The notes below the pieces were generated by a model. It did not search any database. It saw only the letters and a list, made by a program, of their open reading frames with translations, and had not been told where the DNA came from. From NCBI GenBank assembly GCA_964406575.1, contig CAYOSH010000053.1:1-20412 (forward strand): a DNA stretch of 20,412 bases. Direction: 5' to 3'. Origin of the DNA: WTAW01 sp964406575. Lineage in GTDB: Bacteria; Acidobacteriota; Aminicenantia; Aminicenantales; Aminicenantaceae. Below are positions 1 through 6,976 of this stretch, piece by piece. The translations under genes and the position numbers were made by a program. Each line of letters opens with the position of its first letter. Position 1 is the first letter of the stretch.

Positions 1-96
1 GTTAATAATACAGATCCTGCGACGGGAGCAGTTTTGCGCTCGGAATTCGGGTCCTATTCCGATGCTCTTTACACCTCTTTCCGCATCTATTTTTGA
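1..96 (+). CDS. C-terminal end of a probable outer-membrane beta-barrel protein (5' end outside the window)
   Basis: The first 31 codons of the window are open in frame 1 and end at TGA 94-96. The peptide ends in an alternating polar/aromatic strand, LYTSFRIYF, with a terminal phenylalanine. That is the usual C-terminal signature recognised by the BAM machinery in outer-membrane beta-barrels. Nothing more of the protein is visible, so its function (porin, receptor or other) cannot be given. It could instead be a chance open frame; the alternating pattern and terminal Phe are the only support. The next gene starts 48 bp downstream on the same strand. Confidence 0.4.
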   Translation, partial: VNNTDPATGAVLRSEFGSYSDALYTSFRIYF

Positions 97-144
97 TTGG
101 TTTAAAGTCAGAAAGCTATTTTTTGTATTCATTTTCAAAAAAGG

Positions 145-705
145 ATGTTTAAAAACAACCAGGACGAAATATCCAGGGTGTCCCATGGCATCCAACACTG
201 CCAGCGGTGTGAAAGAGCCGGCACCAGAACTGTTGCCGTGCCTGGTGAAGGCAGCCCTGAGGCGCGCATGTTACTCCTTGGAGAGGCTGCGGGAAGACAG
301 GAAGACCGGTCTGGGAGGCCTTTTGTCGGCAGAGCAGGTGCCTATCTGGATAAAATGTTCCGCTTACATTCGTTAGATAGGGATACGGTTTTTATCACCT
401 CCATTCTTAAATGTTATCATCCCGATTCACCGAAAAAGGCCCAGATCGAAACCTGCCGTTCGTGGACAGAAGTGCAAATTGAACTTCTGCAGCCGGAGCT
501 CATTCTGGTCATGGGCAAGACTGCAGAGCGTGGGCTTTTTGGGAAGGCAATTGCCGGGAAGGAGCCTATCATAGTATGGGAAGGGATCTCCTGTGTCGTC
601 ACCTGCCATCCTGCAGCCGCCATGCGCTTTCCGCAAATGCAAGAACGGTTTAAGCTAGATTTTGAACGTTTTGTCCGATTGGCCGAGGTGAGGGAATTGC
701 TGTGA
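145..705 (+). CDS. Uracil-DNA glycosylase, family 4 (Fe-S type)
   Basis: A 186-aa protein of the type-4 uracil-DNA glycosylase family, which removes uracil from DNA as the first step of base excision repair in the cytoplasm. Four cysteines expected to bind a 4Fe-4S cluster are present: C19 and C22 (CQRC), C90 (in SILKCYHP) and C104. The glycosylase motifs are GEAAGRQED (~46-54; the family usually has GEAPG, so one Pro is Ala), GRPFVGRAG (~57-65) and the C-terminal HPAAAMR (~155-161). Length is typical. The ATG at 145 follows an A-rich stretch with AAGG too close to be a good ribosome site, so a GTG at 178 is possible, but it would still keep all motifs. It appears monocistronic; the next supported gene is about 400 bp away. 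Confidence 0.93.
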   Translation: MFKNNQDEISRVSHGIQHCQRCERAGTRTVAVPGEGSPEARMLLLGEAAGRQEDRSGRPFVGRAGAYLDKMFRLHSLDRDTVFITSILKCYHPDSPKKAQIETCRSWTEVQIELLQPELILVMGKTAERGLFGKAIAGKEPIIVWEGISCVVTCHPAAAMRFPQMQERFKLDFERFVRLAEVRELL

Positions 706-1036
706 CTGATCCGATTAGCTCCGCCTTCATAAGCTTGAGCGTGTTTACGCGGACTGAAATTGCCGTAGTCATCGTGCAAAGGGGGCATAAACTTGGGAAA
801 CTGGCTGTTCCCGATGCCATTTTCTCGGCACAGGTTTGGGGGGAATTTTATCGATACCGTTCGCTACTTTTTTGGTGTAAATGAGCTAGTGGATGACATG
901 AAAATTCTCTAAACATGTTCCGTTTATGCAATACAATTTCCTGTTTAACAGGACACGGAGTGTCATTCTTCCATCTTTTAATCCCAAAGAAATACACCTA
1001 TTCCCCTGATAAGGGAAATAATTCCATTTTTTCCAT
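706..1036. other. Intergenic stretch without a supported gene
   Basis: Two short frames (702-884, with its start overlapping the upstream stop as GTGA, and another ending at 912) compete over the same bases. Neither has a ribosome site or a recognisable sequence. From about 900 the DNA is AT-rich and leads into the promoter at 1040. No RNA gene or clear hairpin is seen. Confidence 0.4.
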
Positions 1037-1039
1037 TTT

Positions 1040-1055
1040 TGGCATGTTTTTTGTA
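1040..1055 (+). promoter_or_regulatory. Probable sigma-54 (-24/-12) promoter
   Basis: The 16-mer TGGCATGTTTTTTGTA matches the sigma-54 consensus TGGCAC-N5-TTGCA. It has GG at 1041-1042, exactly 10 bases, then GT at 1053-1054 in place of GC. It lies about 50 bp upstream of the lipoprotein start at 1105 and points at it. Transcription would begin near 1066. If real, an enhancer-binding protein would be required; no clear activator site could be assigned. Confidence 0.5.
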
Positions 1056-1088
1056 TGAGTATAGGTAAGAATCGAATGATTTGATGCA

Positions 1089-1096
1089 AAGAGGAG
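1089..1096 (+). promoter_or_regulatory. Ribosome binding site that decides the start at 1105
   Basis: The sequence AGAGGAGG sits 8 bases before ATG 1105. It favours this start over the in-frame TTG 1081 and ATG 1084, which would place the ribosome site inside the coding region. Confidence 0.65.
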
Positions 1097-1104
1097 GACA
1101 GAAA

Positions 1105-1488
1105 ATGTCTAGTTTTATGAGGAGGTATGCAAAAAATATTTATATTATTGCATCGATTGCCATTTGTTCTATTGCTCTTATCGTTTTTCTCTCTTCCTGC
1201 AAAAAGAATCAGATGGGAGAGGAGAAGGTGCCGTTGGATGAGAGGGTTCCGGAGTTGGAGGCTAAAATCAGGGAGCTGGATCAGGATGTCTCGACAAAAG
1301 ATGCTCAACTCGTACATTTGAAAGAGACCAAATCCGATCTGGAAAGTCAGATTCCCTGGCCTCATGAGGTGCAACAGGGAGACAATCACTGGCAGATCGC
1401 CTATGATTTTTTGACTCAGAAAGCAAAAATTCATCTTCTGGATAGAGACAAATTCCGTCTCGCCCGAATAATCCTGTTCCTGGATTGA
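1105..1488 (+). CDS. Coiled-coil lipoprotein with a C-terminal LysM-like segment (possibly frameshifted)
   Basis: A 127-aa protein that starts with a basic patch and a hydrophobic segment (~10-30) ending in a lipobox-like LSSC, so it is probably a lipoprotein anchored at C32. Residues ~43-82 are charged and heptad-like, a short coiled coil. The tail from ~84, WPHEVQQGDNHWQIAYDFL, resembles the start of a LysM peptidoglycan-binding domain (V-x-x-GD-x-x-W-x-IA). The domain stops early at TGA 1486-1488. A +1 shift near 1465 would continue with NNPVPGLIMGI, close to a LysM-type ending, and run to TAG 1566-1568. So a frameshift or sequencing indel is plausible. The likely role is in the cell envelope; transcription probably starts from the sigma-54-like promoter at 1040. 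Confidence 0.6.
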   Translation: MSSFMRRYAKNIYIIASIAICSIALIVFLSSCKKNQMGEEKVPLDERVPELEAKIRELDQDVSTKDAQLVHLKETKSDLESQIPWPHEVQQGDNHWQIAYDFLTQKAKIHLLDRDKFRLARIILFLD

Positions 1489-1580
1489 TTATGGGCATCC
1501 GAGAGAAATTCAAGATGGCAGTTTCTCAATATAGTACGTGCTGGGCAAGATTAGCAATTTTGGTTTAGGAGGAGATCTTA

Positions 1581-2402
1581 ATGGAAAATGCTTTGGAGAA
1601 TCTTTTTGATGCTTTTTCAGAAGAGAGAGCGAGCAAGCCCCGCAAGACCGGGTTGACCATAGTCAGAGATTGTGGCATGGGACTTAATCAGGCGGAAGAC
1701 TTGGTGCGCGTAGGCGGCGATTTCATCGACATTATCAAAATCGAACATGGAACGGAAGCGCTGTATGACAAAATTTTCATAAAGGAAAAGATCAATCTTT
1801 ACCAGGCGCAGAACATCGACACAATGGCAGGGGAAAGCAATCTTGAAATTGCGATTTGGAATAAAATCCATGACGAATACCTGAAAAAGACTAAGGATCT
1901 TGGATTCAGCATCATGGGCATACCCAGCGGCACCATTGCTATGAGAAGGAAGATTCGAGAAGATGTCATAAAGAAAAGCATCCAAAACGGTTTCAAAGTG
2001 ATCACCATCGCCGGAAAACAGCATCAGGAAGAAGCGCTCACTTTTCCACTCGTCTTTCAGTTGATCTCTGAAGATTTGAAGAAGGGAGCGCATAAGGTTT
2101 TAATCAAAGCAGAGGAATACAGAAACGGTTTTGGCATTTGCGATAAGGAGGGAAACATCATAAAAAAACATGTCCTGCATTTTCTTGAGGGCATAGATGA
2201 CCCCGATACCCTTATATGGGAGGCTCCGCTCAGGAATCAACAGCAGGATTTGATTTTTCATTTGGGGCTTAACGTCAGCCTCGATGGCATTTCAGGGGAT
2301 GACGTTTTGTTGTTGGAGGCCTTAAGGCAGGGTTTAATCGGGGAAAAGGAAAAGAAGTCTTATCTGGAGCGCAAGTATTGGGAGGATTTGCAGAAGCTTT
2401 GA
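1581..2402 (+). CDS. Divergent phosphosulfolactate synthase (ComA) family protein
   Basis: A 273-aa TIM-barrel-type protein aligning throughout with the ComA family, whose founding member adds sulfite to phosphoenolpyruvate to give phosphosulfolactate. Landmarks are GLTIVRDCGMGL (24-35), DFIDIIKIEHGTEAL (47-61), LGFSIMGIPSGTI (107-119), LIWEAPLRNQQQDLI (211-225) and LLLEALRQGL (243-252). Several blocks that I recall as conserved are altered: the KxGWGTS-type block reads KIEHGTE, EISDG reads GIPSG, the EARESG-type block reads KAEEYRNG and VNLGNI reads VSLDGI. The fold is well supported, but the substrate may differ from sulfite/PEP. An excellent AGGAGG at 1568-1573 precedes ATG 1581. No other coenzyme M genes are seen nearby, though genes of the 2-phosphoglycerate/PEP node (apgM, a PEP synthase remnant) follow. 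Confidence 0.85.
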   Translation: MENALENLFDAFSEERASKPRKTGLTIVRDCGMGLNQAEDLVRVGGDFIDIIKIEHGTEALYDKIFIKEKINLYQAQNIDTMAGESNLEIAIWNKIHDEYLKKTKDLGFSIMGIPSGTIAMRRKIREDVIKKSIQNGFKVITIAGKQHQEEALTFPLVFQLISEDLKKGAHKVLIKAEEYRNGFGICDKEGNIIKKHVLHFLEGIDDPDTLIWEAPLRNQQQDLIFHLGLNVSLDGISGDDVLLLEALRQGLIGEKEKKSYLERKYWEDLQKL

Positions 2403-2487
2403 GGTTGAGGAGAACAAATTGTCCCGATCATGAAGCTCAAAAGACAACGTTCCAATCAAACATTTAGTGAAAGGCGCATGATAATTT

Positions 2488-2910
2488 ATGAGGGAAAATA
2501 TTGCGATGCTATCAGTCCTTGGGCTGATAGTTTTGTTGATTACGATTTGTTCAAAAGGAGGCCCTGATCTGATTGTACGGAGTATCGAATGTCGAGATGG
2601 GAAGGACTTTTTCTCAATCGCCAATGAAGGAAAGGGGCCTTTTCCAGAGGATTGGGTGGCCCTGGCATCTCTTTACATCGACGGTGTTACTCAAGAAGAT
2701 GTGGTGCTGAATGAACCGACTGCTATCAAAGATGGCGGAATCAGCGAGCCTGGAGGAACGTCGGATTATTGGACAGCATTTGAGGTTGACAAGATCGTCC
2801 GAGTGGATCTCTACGTGGACTACACAAAAGAAATCGATGAATCCAACGAGGAGAACAATTCCACCGAAAATGTCTATGTCGAACCTTGCGAGACTTCCCA
2901 AGCCGAATAG
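2488..2910 (+). CDS. Exported CARDB-domain protein
   Basis: A 140-aa protein with an N-terminal hydrophobic segment (~5-21) ending in TIC. It could be a signal peptide, signal anchor or non-canonical lipobox, since Ile at -1 is not typical. The rest reads as a single CARDB-type Ig-like fold: PDLIVRSIECRDG (~26-38), IANEGKGPFP (~43-52) and the characteristic end VDYTKEIDESNEENN (~109-123). CARDB domains occur in surface and periplasmic binding or adhesion proteins. An in-frame TAA just upstream (2482-2484) fixes ATG 2488 as the first possible start. The ribosome site is weak (GAAAGG, 13 bases away). It lies 85 bp after the ComA-like gene on the same strand; co-transcription is possible but not shown. 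The ligand is unknown. Confidence 0.75.
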   Translation: MRENIAMLSVLGLIVLLITICSKGGPDLIVRSIECRDGKDFFSIANEGKGPFPEDWVALASLYIDGVTQEDVVLNEPTAIKDGGISEPGGTSDYWTAFEVDKIVRVDLYVDYTKEIDESNEENNSTENVYVEPCETSQAE

Positions 2911-2971
2911 TTGGAGGATACAAGATTACTCAAAATATCATGGTTTGTTCGCTTTCGAGATATAAAAATAA

Positions 2972-3163
2972 TACCCAAAAAAGGGAACGGCTGGCGGCCA
3001 CAGCATGATCGCTGGAGCTCAAATCGATATTGTCGGCACGGATCAGGAGGAGATCCACTCCTTAAAGAAAGAGGTGATGTTCAAGATGCTCCATGCGCTC
3101 AATCACAGGAACACCACCGGGCTTTTTTACCTGGTTAACGACGAGAAATTCAGCTTGAAATAG
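2972..3163 (+). pseudogene. C-terminal remnant of a DHH-family phosphoesterase
   Basis: After the stop at 2969-2971 a frame stays open to TAG 3161-3163. It contains GTAGGHSMIAGAQIDI, the glycine/histidine signature (GGHxxxAG) near the C-terminus of DHH/DHHA1 phosphoesterases such as oligoribonuclease-type enzymes. About 40 further residues then run to a natural-looking stop. The DHH catalytic domain that should precede it is missing: upstream lie only 60 bp of AT-rich DNA and the CARDB gene. An ATG at 3005 could in principle start a 52-aa peptide, but there is no good ribosome site. I read it as a 5'-deleted relic. Confidence 0.6.
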
Positions 3164-3448
3164 GCTCGACAAACCAGGTTTTTGATATTGGTTAAATCCC
3201 GTTCAGCCGGAATAATTCCTGCGTGATGGCACAAATCAGCAAGATACAGTATGATGAATTGGTTATGCGGTCGCCTTCCCCGAGAGACATTCGCCCACAA
3301 CTCCCAAGGATGTTGGCACGTAATTTGGACTATGTTCATATGAGAGGAGGAATCCACACTGAATAAGCTTGGTATCGAGCCTGGAATCGATGTTTGTGAT
3401 TTCTGAACGAGATCGGAATAGGGAGTGATAAATAAAAAAAAAGACTAA
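3164..3448. other. Intergenic stretch with degraded coding-like DNA
   Basis: A 46-codon frame (3226-3366) and a strong GAGGAGG at 3344-3350 are visible. No ATG, GTG or TTG start follows the ribosome site at proper spacing; only CTG 3359 does, and that frame ends after 15 codons. Nothing here matches a family I recognise. Since both flanks are gene relics, this is probably decayed coding DNA. Confidence 0.35.
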
Positions 3449-3580
3449 TATGTTGTGTGGTTCGAGGACTTGAGGGCCGATAATGTCGCGATCGAGGACA
3501 TCGACTCCATATCACTGAATCCTGACAGTTTGCTAACGGTGAGGGAGCGGGTGGCCAAAAAAGAAAACGGGAGAACTTAG
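3449..3580 (+). pseudogene. C-terminal remnant of phosphoenolpyruvate synthase
   Basis: Following a stop at 3446-3448, a 43-codon frame ends at TAG 3578-3580. Its core, IEDIDSISLNPDSLLTVRER, closely resembles the extreme C-terminus of PEP synthase / pyruvate,water dikinase. In that enzyme a GIDSISLNPDS-type block ends the PEP-binding TIM barrel, and the last helix follows. The other roughly 750 residues are absent. No ribosome site precedes it. Position next to apgM suggests an ancestral cluster around the 2-phosphoglycerate/PEP node. Confidence 0.55.
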
Positions 3581-3672
3581 GGATTGCTTGTGGGATGCGG
3601 AAAGCCTCGGATGGATAAAGATAACTCGTTCGGCCGTAAAGCATCGAGAATGGCAAAATGGAGGACAAACCA

Positions 3673-4878
3673 ATGAATTTCGATTTTATCCAGCCCTTGT
3701 TGAAAGAGGACAAGACAAAAATCATTCTTCTGGTTATCGATGGATTGGGAGGGACACCCCTGGATTGGGGAGGACTTACGGAATTAGAGACCGCCTCGAC
3801 CCCGAACCTGGATGAGCTTGCCGCACACGGGCTCTGCGGGCTACATCAACCCATCGGTGCGGGGATCACTCCTGGGAGTGGACCTTCTCACCTGGCCCTT
3901 TTCGGCTACGATCCCTGCAAGTACATGGTGGGGCGAGGAGTGTTGTCGGCGTTGGGAATCGATTTCGATCTAACATCCCAGGATGTGGCGGCTAGAGGAA
4001 ATTTTTGTACCATCAACGAGCAGGGCGAGATCACCGACCGCCGCGCTGGACGGATCAGCACGGACAAAAATAAGGACCTCTGCGCGTTATTGAAGAAGGT
4101 CATTCTGCCCGATATCGAAGTTTTTGTGAAGACCGTCAAAGAACACAGGTTTTTGCTTGTTCTTAGAGGTGAAGGCCTATCGGGCGATATCCCCGACACC
4201 GACCCTCAAAATGTGGACCTTAAACCTTTCGAGCCAAAGCCGAGATCGCTGGAGGGAGTCAAAACCGCAGCTTTGGTCACTACGTTTGTCGAACAGGCCC
4301 AAAGGATTCTCAAAGATCATCGGCCTGCAAATATGGTGCTTCTGAGGGGATTTTCTCAGCGTCCCCAATGGCCTCTGTTCGATGAAGTTTTTGGACTAAA
4401 GGCCGCAGCCATCGCGGCTTACCCCATGTATCTCGGGCTGGCCAGGCTGATCGGGATGAAACCTTTTCATTCGAACAACACCATAGAAGATGAGCTGGAT
4501 GTTCTAGAGAATCAATGGAAGAATTTTGATTTTTTCTATATTCATATAAAAAGCACGGACAGTGCCGGAGAGGATGGGGATTTTAACCGGAAGGTTCGAT
4601 TGATCGAGAAGGTGGACCAAAACATTCCGCGTATCAGGAGCCTGGAACCTAATGTGATGATCGTGACTGGTGACCATTCGACGCCAGCGGCATTAAAATC
4701 CCACAGCTGGCATCCGGTCCCGACAATCCTATGGGCGAGACACTGTCGTCCCGACGGAGTGGACCACTTTGGGGAACGAGCCTGTCTCAGTGGAGGGCTT
4801 GGCCCCAATTTTCCCGCTGTGGATTTGATGCCCTTCGCTCTTGCCAATGCGTTCCGCCTGGACAAATTCGGAGCCTGA
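3673..4878 (+). CDS. apgM: 2,3-bisphosphoglycerate-independent phosphoglycerate mutase, archaeal type
   Basis: A 401-aa member of the ApgM branch of the alkaline-phosphatase superfamily, which interconverts 3- and 2-phosphoglycerate in glycolysis and gluconeogenesis with two metal ions. Visible blocks are the metal-binding VIDGLGG (21-27), the TPGSGPSHLALFGYDP segment (~66-81) with the phosphorylatable serine, HIKSTDSAGEDGDF late in the protein, and VTGDHSTPAALKSHSWHPVP with the last metal ligands. In the third block the Glu occupies the position that is His in AGHDGD-type archaeal enzymes; I believe many bacterial homologues share this, so it is not clearly a defect. GGAGG at 3660-3664 sits 8 bases before ATG 3673, so this start is preferred over ATG 3658. 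Length is normal. The gene is intact although both neighbours are relics. Confidence 0.93.
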   Translation: MNFDFIQPLLKEDKTKIILLVIDGLGGTPLDWGGLTELETASTPNLDELAAHGLCGLHQPIGAGITPGSGPSHLALFGYDPCKYMVGRGVLSALGIDFDLTSQDVAARGNFCTINEQGEITDRRAGRISTDKNKDLCALLKKVILPDIEVFVKTVKEHRFLLVLRGEGLSGDIPDTDPQNVDLKPFEPKPRSLEGVKTAALVTTFVEQAQRILKDHRPANMVLLRGFSQRPQWPLFDEVFGLKAAAIAAYPMYLGLARLIGMKPFHSNNTIEDELDVLENQWKNFDFFYIHIKSTDSAGEDGDFNRKVRLIEKVDQNIPRIRSLEPNVMIVTGDHSTPAALKSHSWHPVPTILWARHCRPDGVDHFGERACLSGGLGPNFPAVDLMPFALANAFRLDKFGA

Positions 4879-5059
4879 ATACGAGAGAAACGATCCCATG
4901 GAACGACGAAAACGATCCACCCAATTCCTGTTCAGAGCTCATGGATATTGTGTCGGGATTTGAAGTGATTGCCTCTGAGTATTAAGAAGAGATCTGTTCG
5001 AGAAAAGTTAATGAAGAAAGGATGAAAGGAATGGCTTCGGAAAAAGCTGGAAAACACCT

Positions 5060-5203
5060 ATGAGCCAGAAAAAAATACATATCGGAACATCCGGATGGGC
5101 AGGCGCGATTTATGCCTGGACCGGAAAAGTGAATGATATTTTTTGTTATTTTGACAACGATGAGGCGGGGTATGCCGCTCAGGATGCCTTGAGAATGCAA
5201 TAA
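5060..5203 (+). pseudogene. DUF72 (YecE-like) protein with internal deletion
   Basis: A 47-codon frame beginning MSQKKIHIGTSGW, the hallmark N-terminus of DUF72 proteins (IxIGTSGW). It then passes directly into VNDIFCYFDNDEAGYAA, the hallmark C-terminus (VYxYFNND-x-x-GYAA), followed by a natural stop. Normal members are about 230-260 aa, so roughly 200 residues are missing from the middle while both ends are preserved in frame. The fusion point is around residues 14-22. The start overlaps a short upstream frame as ATGA. polX begins 18 bp downstream and has the same kind of damage. Confidence 0.7.
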
Positions 5204-5221
5204 ATGTTAGAGAATTAAACC

Positions 5222-5747
5222 ATGCCTATTCATAATTCTGATGTCGCCGAAATCTTTAATAAAGTCGCCGACCTTCTGGATATCCAGGGCGACAATCCGT
5301 TCCGATGACGTCCTGGACCGATTGGACCTAGTTATCTGCTCTGTCCACTCCAAGTTCAACCTGTCTCAGAACAAACAGACCGAGAGAATTATCAGAGCGA
5401 TGGACAATCCCCATTTCCACATACTCTGTCATCCCACAGGAAGGCTAATCAACGAACGCGCCCCTTACGAGATCAACATGGAGCAAATTATTGAAGCGGC
5501 CAAGGACAGGGGGTGTTTCCTGGAGCTTAATGCCCATCCCGACCGGCTAGACCTCGATGATATACACTGCAAGATGGCCAGGGATATTGGTGTAAAAGTA
5601 GCCATATCCACTGACGCTCACCGCATCGATGACCTGAATTGGATGACCTACGGCATAGGCCAGGCAAGACGGGGATGGTTGGAGCCTGAGGATGTTCTTA
5701 ACACACTCAGTTGGAAGAAGCTCAAAAAGCTGATCCGCAGGAAATAA
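5222..5747 (+). pseudogene. polX: PolX family DNA polymerase/3'-5' exonuclease with the polymerase domain deleted
   Basis: ATG 5222 opens a frame reading MPIHNSDVAEIFNKVADLL and ending NPFR, the standard N-terminus of bacterial PolX. It stops at TGA 5306-5308. In another frame, right across this point, DDVLDRLDLVICSVHSKFNL begins the C-terminal part of the PHP exonuclease domain and continues to the normal end at 5747. It includes HILCHPTGRL, FLELNAHPDRLDLDD and VAISTDAH, with metal-binding His/Asp residues. About 350-400 residues are missing (helix-hairpin-helix, polymerase palm/fingers and the start of PHP), and the junction at ~5300-5308 shifts the frame. A shorter product could begin at the ATG near 5241, but only as a partial PHP domain; I treat the locus as broken. 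Confidence 0.85.
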
Positions 5748-5827
5748 GGGAGCCAAAGAGCGGTTGCCCAACTATTCGAGTTCATGTACATTAAAAAAAC
5801 ATTAGAATTTTTATAATGAGGTGATTC

Positions 5828-6784
5828 ATGCACATATGGACTCGAAAGATCTTTCTCTTTGTAAGTCTGATCACTCTTTTTCTTTTCAGTCTTTTTTTGA
5901 TCAATCAAACAGCTCAAGTCGTGACATTGGCACAAAGTGTAAGTTTTGAGTTCGGTCGAATCGTCCTGGTAACCCTGTTAATCCTTTATGCGTTTATGGG
6001 ATTTATCCCGATCTACTTCTATATCCGACTCCCCCAGACCTTGTCCCCTCCGGAAAGTGAAGATTCTCCCGAATTTCCGGATTATCTTTCCCGGCTCTCA
6101 CGCCGCCTGGGAAAAAATGTCCATCTTGATTCTATCTGTTTGGGAAGCCGATCGGATATTGAGGCCGCATTGAAGATTTTGAGCAGTAAAGCGGATCAGA
6201 TCGTGAAAAAAAGTGCGTCCATCGTCTTTGTCTCGACGGCGATCTCCCAATCGGGTCGTTTGGATGCATTCACAGTACTCTTTGCCCAAGTGAAAATGGT
6301 CTGGCAAATCGCCAAACTCTACTATCAGAGGCCATCCCCGCGCGAGATTATCAAGCTTTACGCCAATATCGCGGCGACCGCTTTTGTCGCTGACGAGTTG
6401 AATGAGATCGATATCTCCAGACAGGTTGAGCCGGTTATCACCAGCGTCATGGGAATTTCCCTCAGTGCCTCTATTCCCGGCATGGGTAAACTGGCCGGAA
6501 TTGTCACCAATTCACTGCTTAGCGGAGCGGCCAATGCCTATCTCACCCTTCGGGTAGGAGCGATCGCCAAGTCCTATTGCACAAGCTTGACCCGTAAAGA
6601 AAAGGGACTTCTCAGGCGTTCGGCAACTGTCGAAGCGGCACGAATGCTCGGAAAGATTGTTATGAGCTCCACGGCGAATATTACAAGGGCCTTTATGGCC
6701 GCAGCTGTTAAGACTCCCGGGAAGCTCTCTCGAGATATCATCACATCGAGCTGGGGGAAGATCTCCAAAAAAGACAAAATTTGA
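5828..6784 (+). CDS. DUF697 (YcjF-like) inner-membrane protein
   Basis: A 318-aa protein with two N-terminal membrane segments (~8-25 and ~45-66). A linker and then a DUF697 domain (~125-265) follow, marked by TAISQSGRLDAFTVLFAQ, MVWQIAKLYYQRPS and a long Gly/Ala-rich hydrophobic stretch, SLSASIPGMGKLAGIVTNSL. DUF697 proteins are often linked to membrane-associated GTPases or stress functions, but no GTPase domain is present here and the biochemical role is unknown. GAGGTG at 5818-5823 gives a usable ribosome site for ATG 5828. The stop codon lies exactly where an antisense dehydrogenase remnant ends, so the gene's 3' edge may be a rearrangement junction, though the basic C-terminus looks complete. 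Confidence 0.85.
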   Translation: MHIWTRKIFLFVSLITLFLFSLFLINQTAQVVTLAQSVSFEFGRIVLVTLLILYAFMGFIPIYFYIRLPQTLSPPESEDSPEFPDYLSRLSRRLGKNVHLDSICLGSRSDIEAALKILSSKADQIVKKSASIVFVSTAISQSGRLDAFTVLFAQVKMVWQIAKLYYQRPSPREIIKLYANIAATAFVADELNEIDISRQVEPVITSVMGISLSASIPGMGKLAGIVTNSLLSGAANAYLTLRVGAIAKSYCTSLTRKEKGLLRRSATVEAARMLGKIVMSSTANITRAFMAAAVKTPGKLSRDIITSSWGKISKKDKI

Positions 6785-6976
6785 GATGCGATGTCCATTG
6801 GCTCCCCCACATGACCGATGGGGTGCAGGCTGTCCAGCTTTTTTCGGAAAGCATGTTCTCCATCCTTTGACCTTTGCGCAAGTTCCGACACCAAAGGCGT
6901 CCAGATATATCCCAGGTGGATGGAGTTGACCCGGATCCTATCTTTGGCGTAGAGCAGGGCATCGGTGTCTCTTCAT
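6785..6976 (-). pseudogene. Short-chain dehydrogenase/reductase (SDR) fragment
   Basis: On the minus strand, after an in-frame TGA at about 6977, the frame reads DTDALLYAKDRIRVNSIHLG then YIWTPLVSEL. This is the segment of classical SDRs just after the catalytic YxxxK (the ALLYAKDRIRVNSIHPGYIxTP region). LDSLHPIGHVGEPMDIA follows, the usual substrate-loop region. The Rossmann N-terminal half and the C-terminal TGSELVIDGG-type end are both missing. The similarity ends at about 6785, right at the stop of the convergent DUF697 gene. There is no start codon suited to expression, so this is a relic truncated at both ends. Confidence 0.75.

Noticed and set aside
702..884. 60-aa ORF overlapping the end of the uracil-DNA glycosylase gene (GTGA)
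   Set aside because: No recognisable sequence or ribosome site; a competing frame covers the same DNA equally well.
886..1434. 182-aa minus-strand ORF
   Set aside because: Shadow of the lipoprotein gene; composition rich in Ser/Leu/His runs with no protein-like motif.
3226..3366. 46-aa plus-strand ORF
   Set aside because: Protein-like in places, but no ribosome site and no family recognised; left within the degraded intergenic stretch.
3336..3725. 129-aa minus-strand ORF
   Set aside because: Overlaps the apgM start region and the PEP synthase remnant in antisense; no recognisable family.
4879..5059. Continuation frames after apgM (such as the one ending at 4985)
   Set aside because: Interrupted by stops and not recognisable; may be further decay but cannot be supported.
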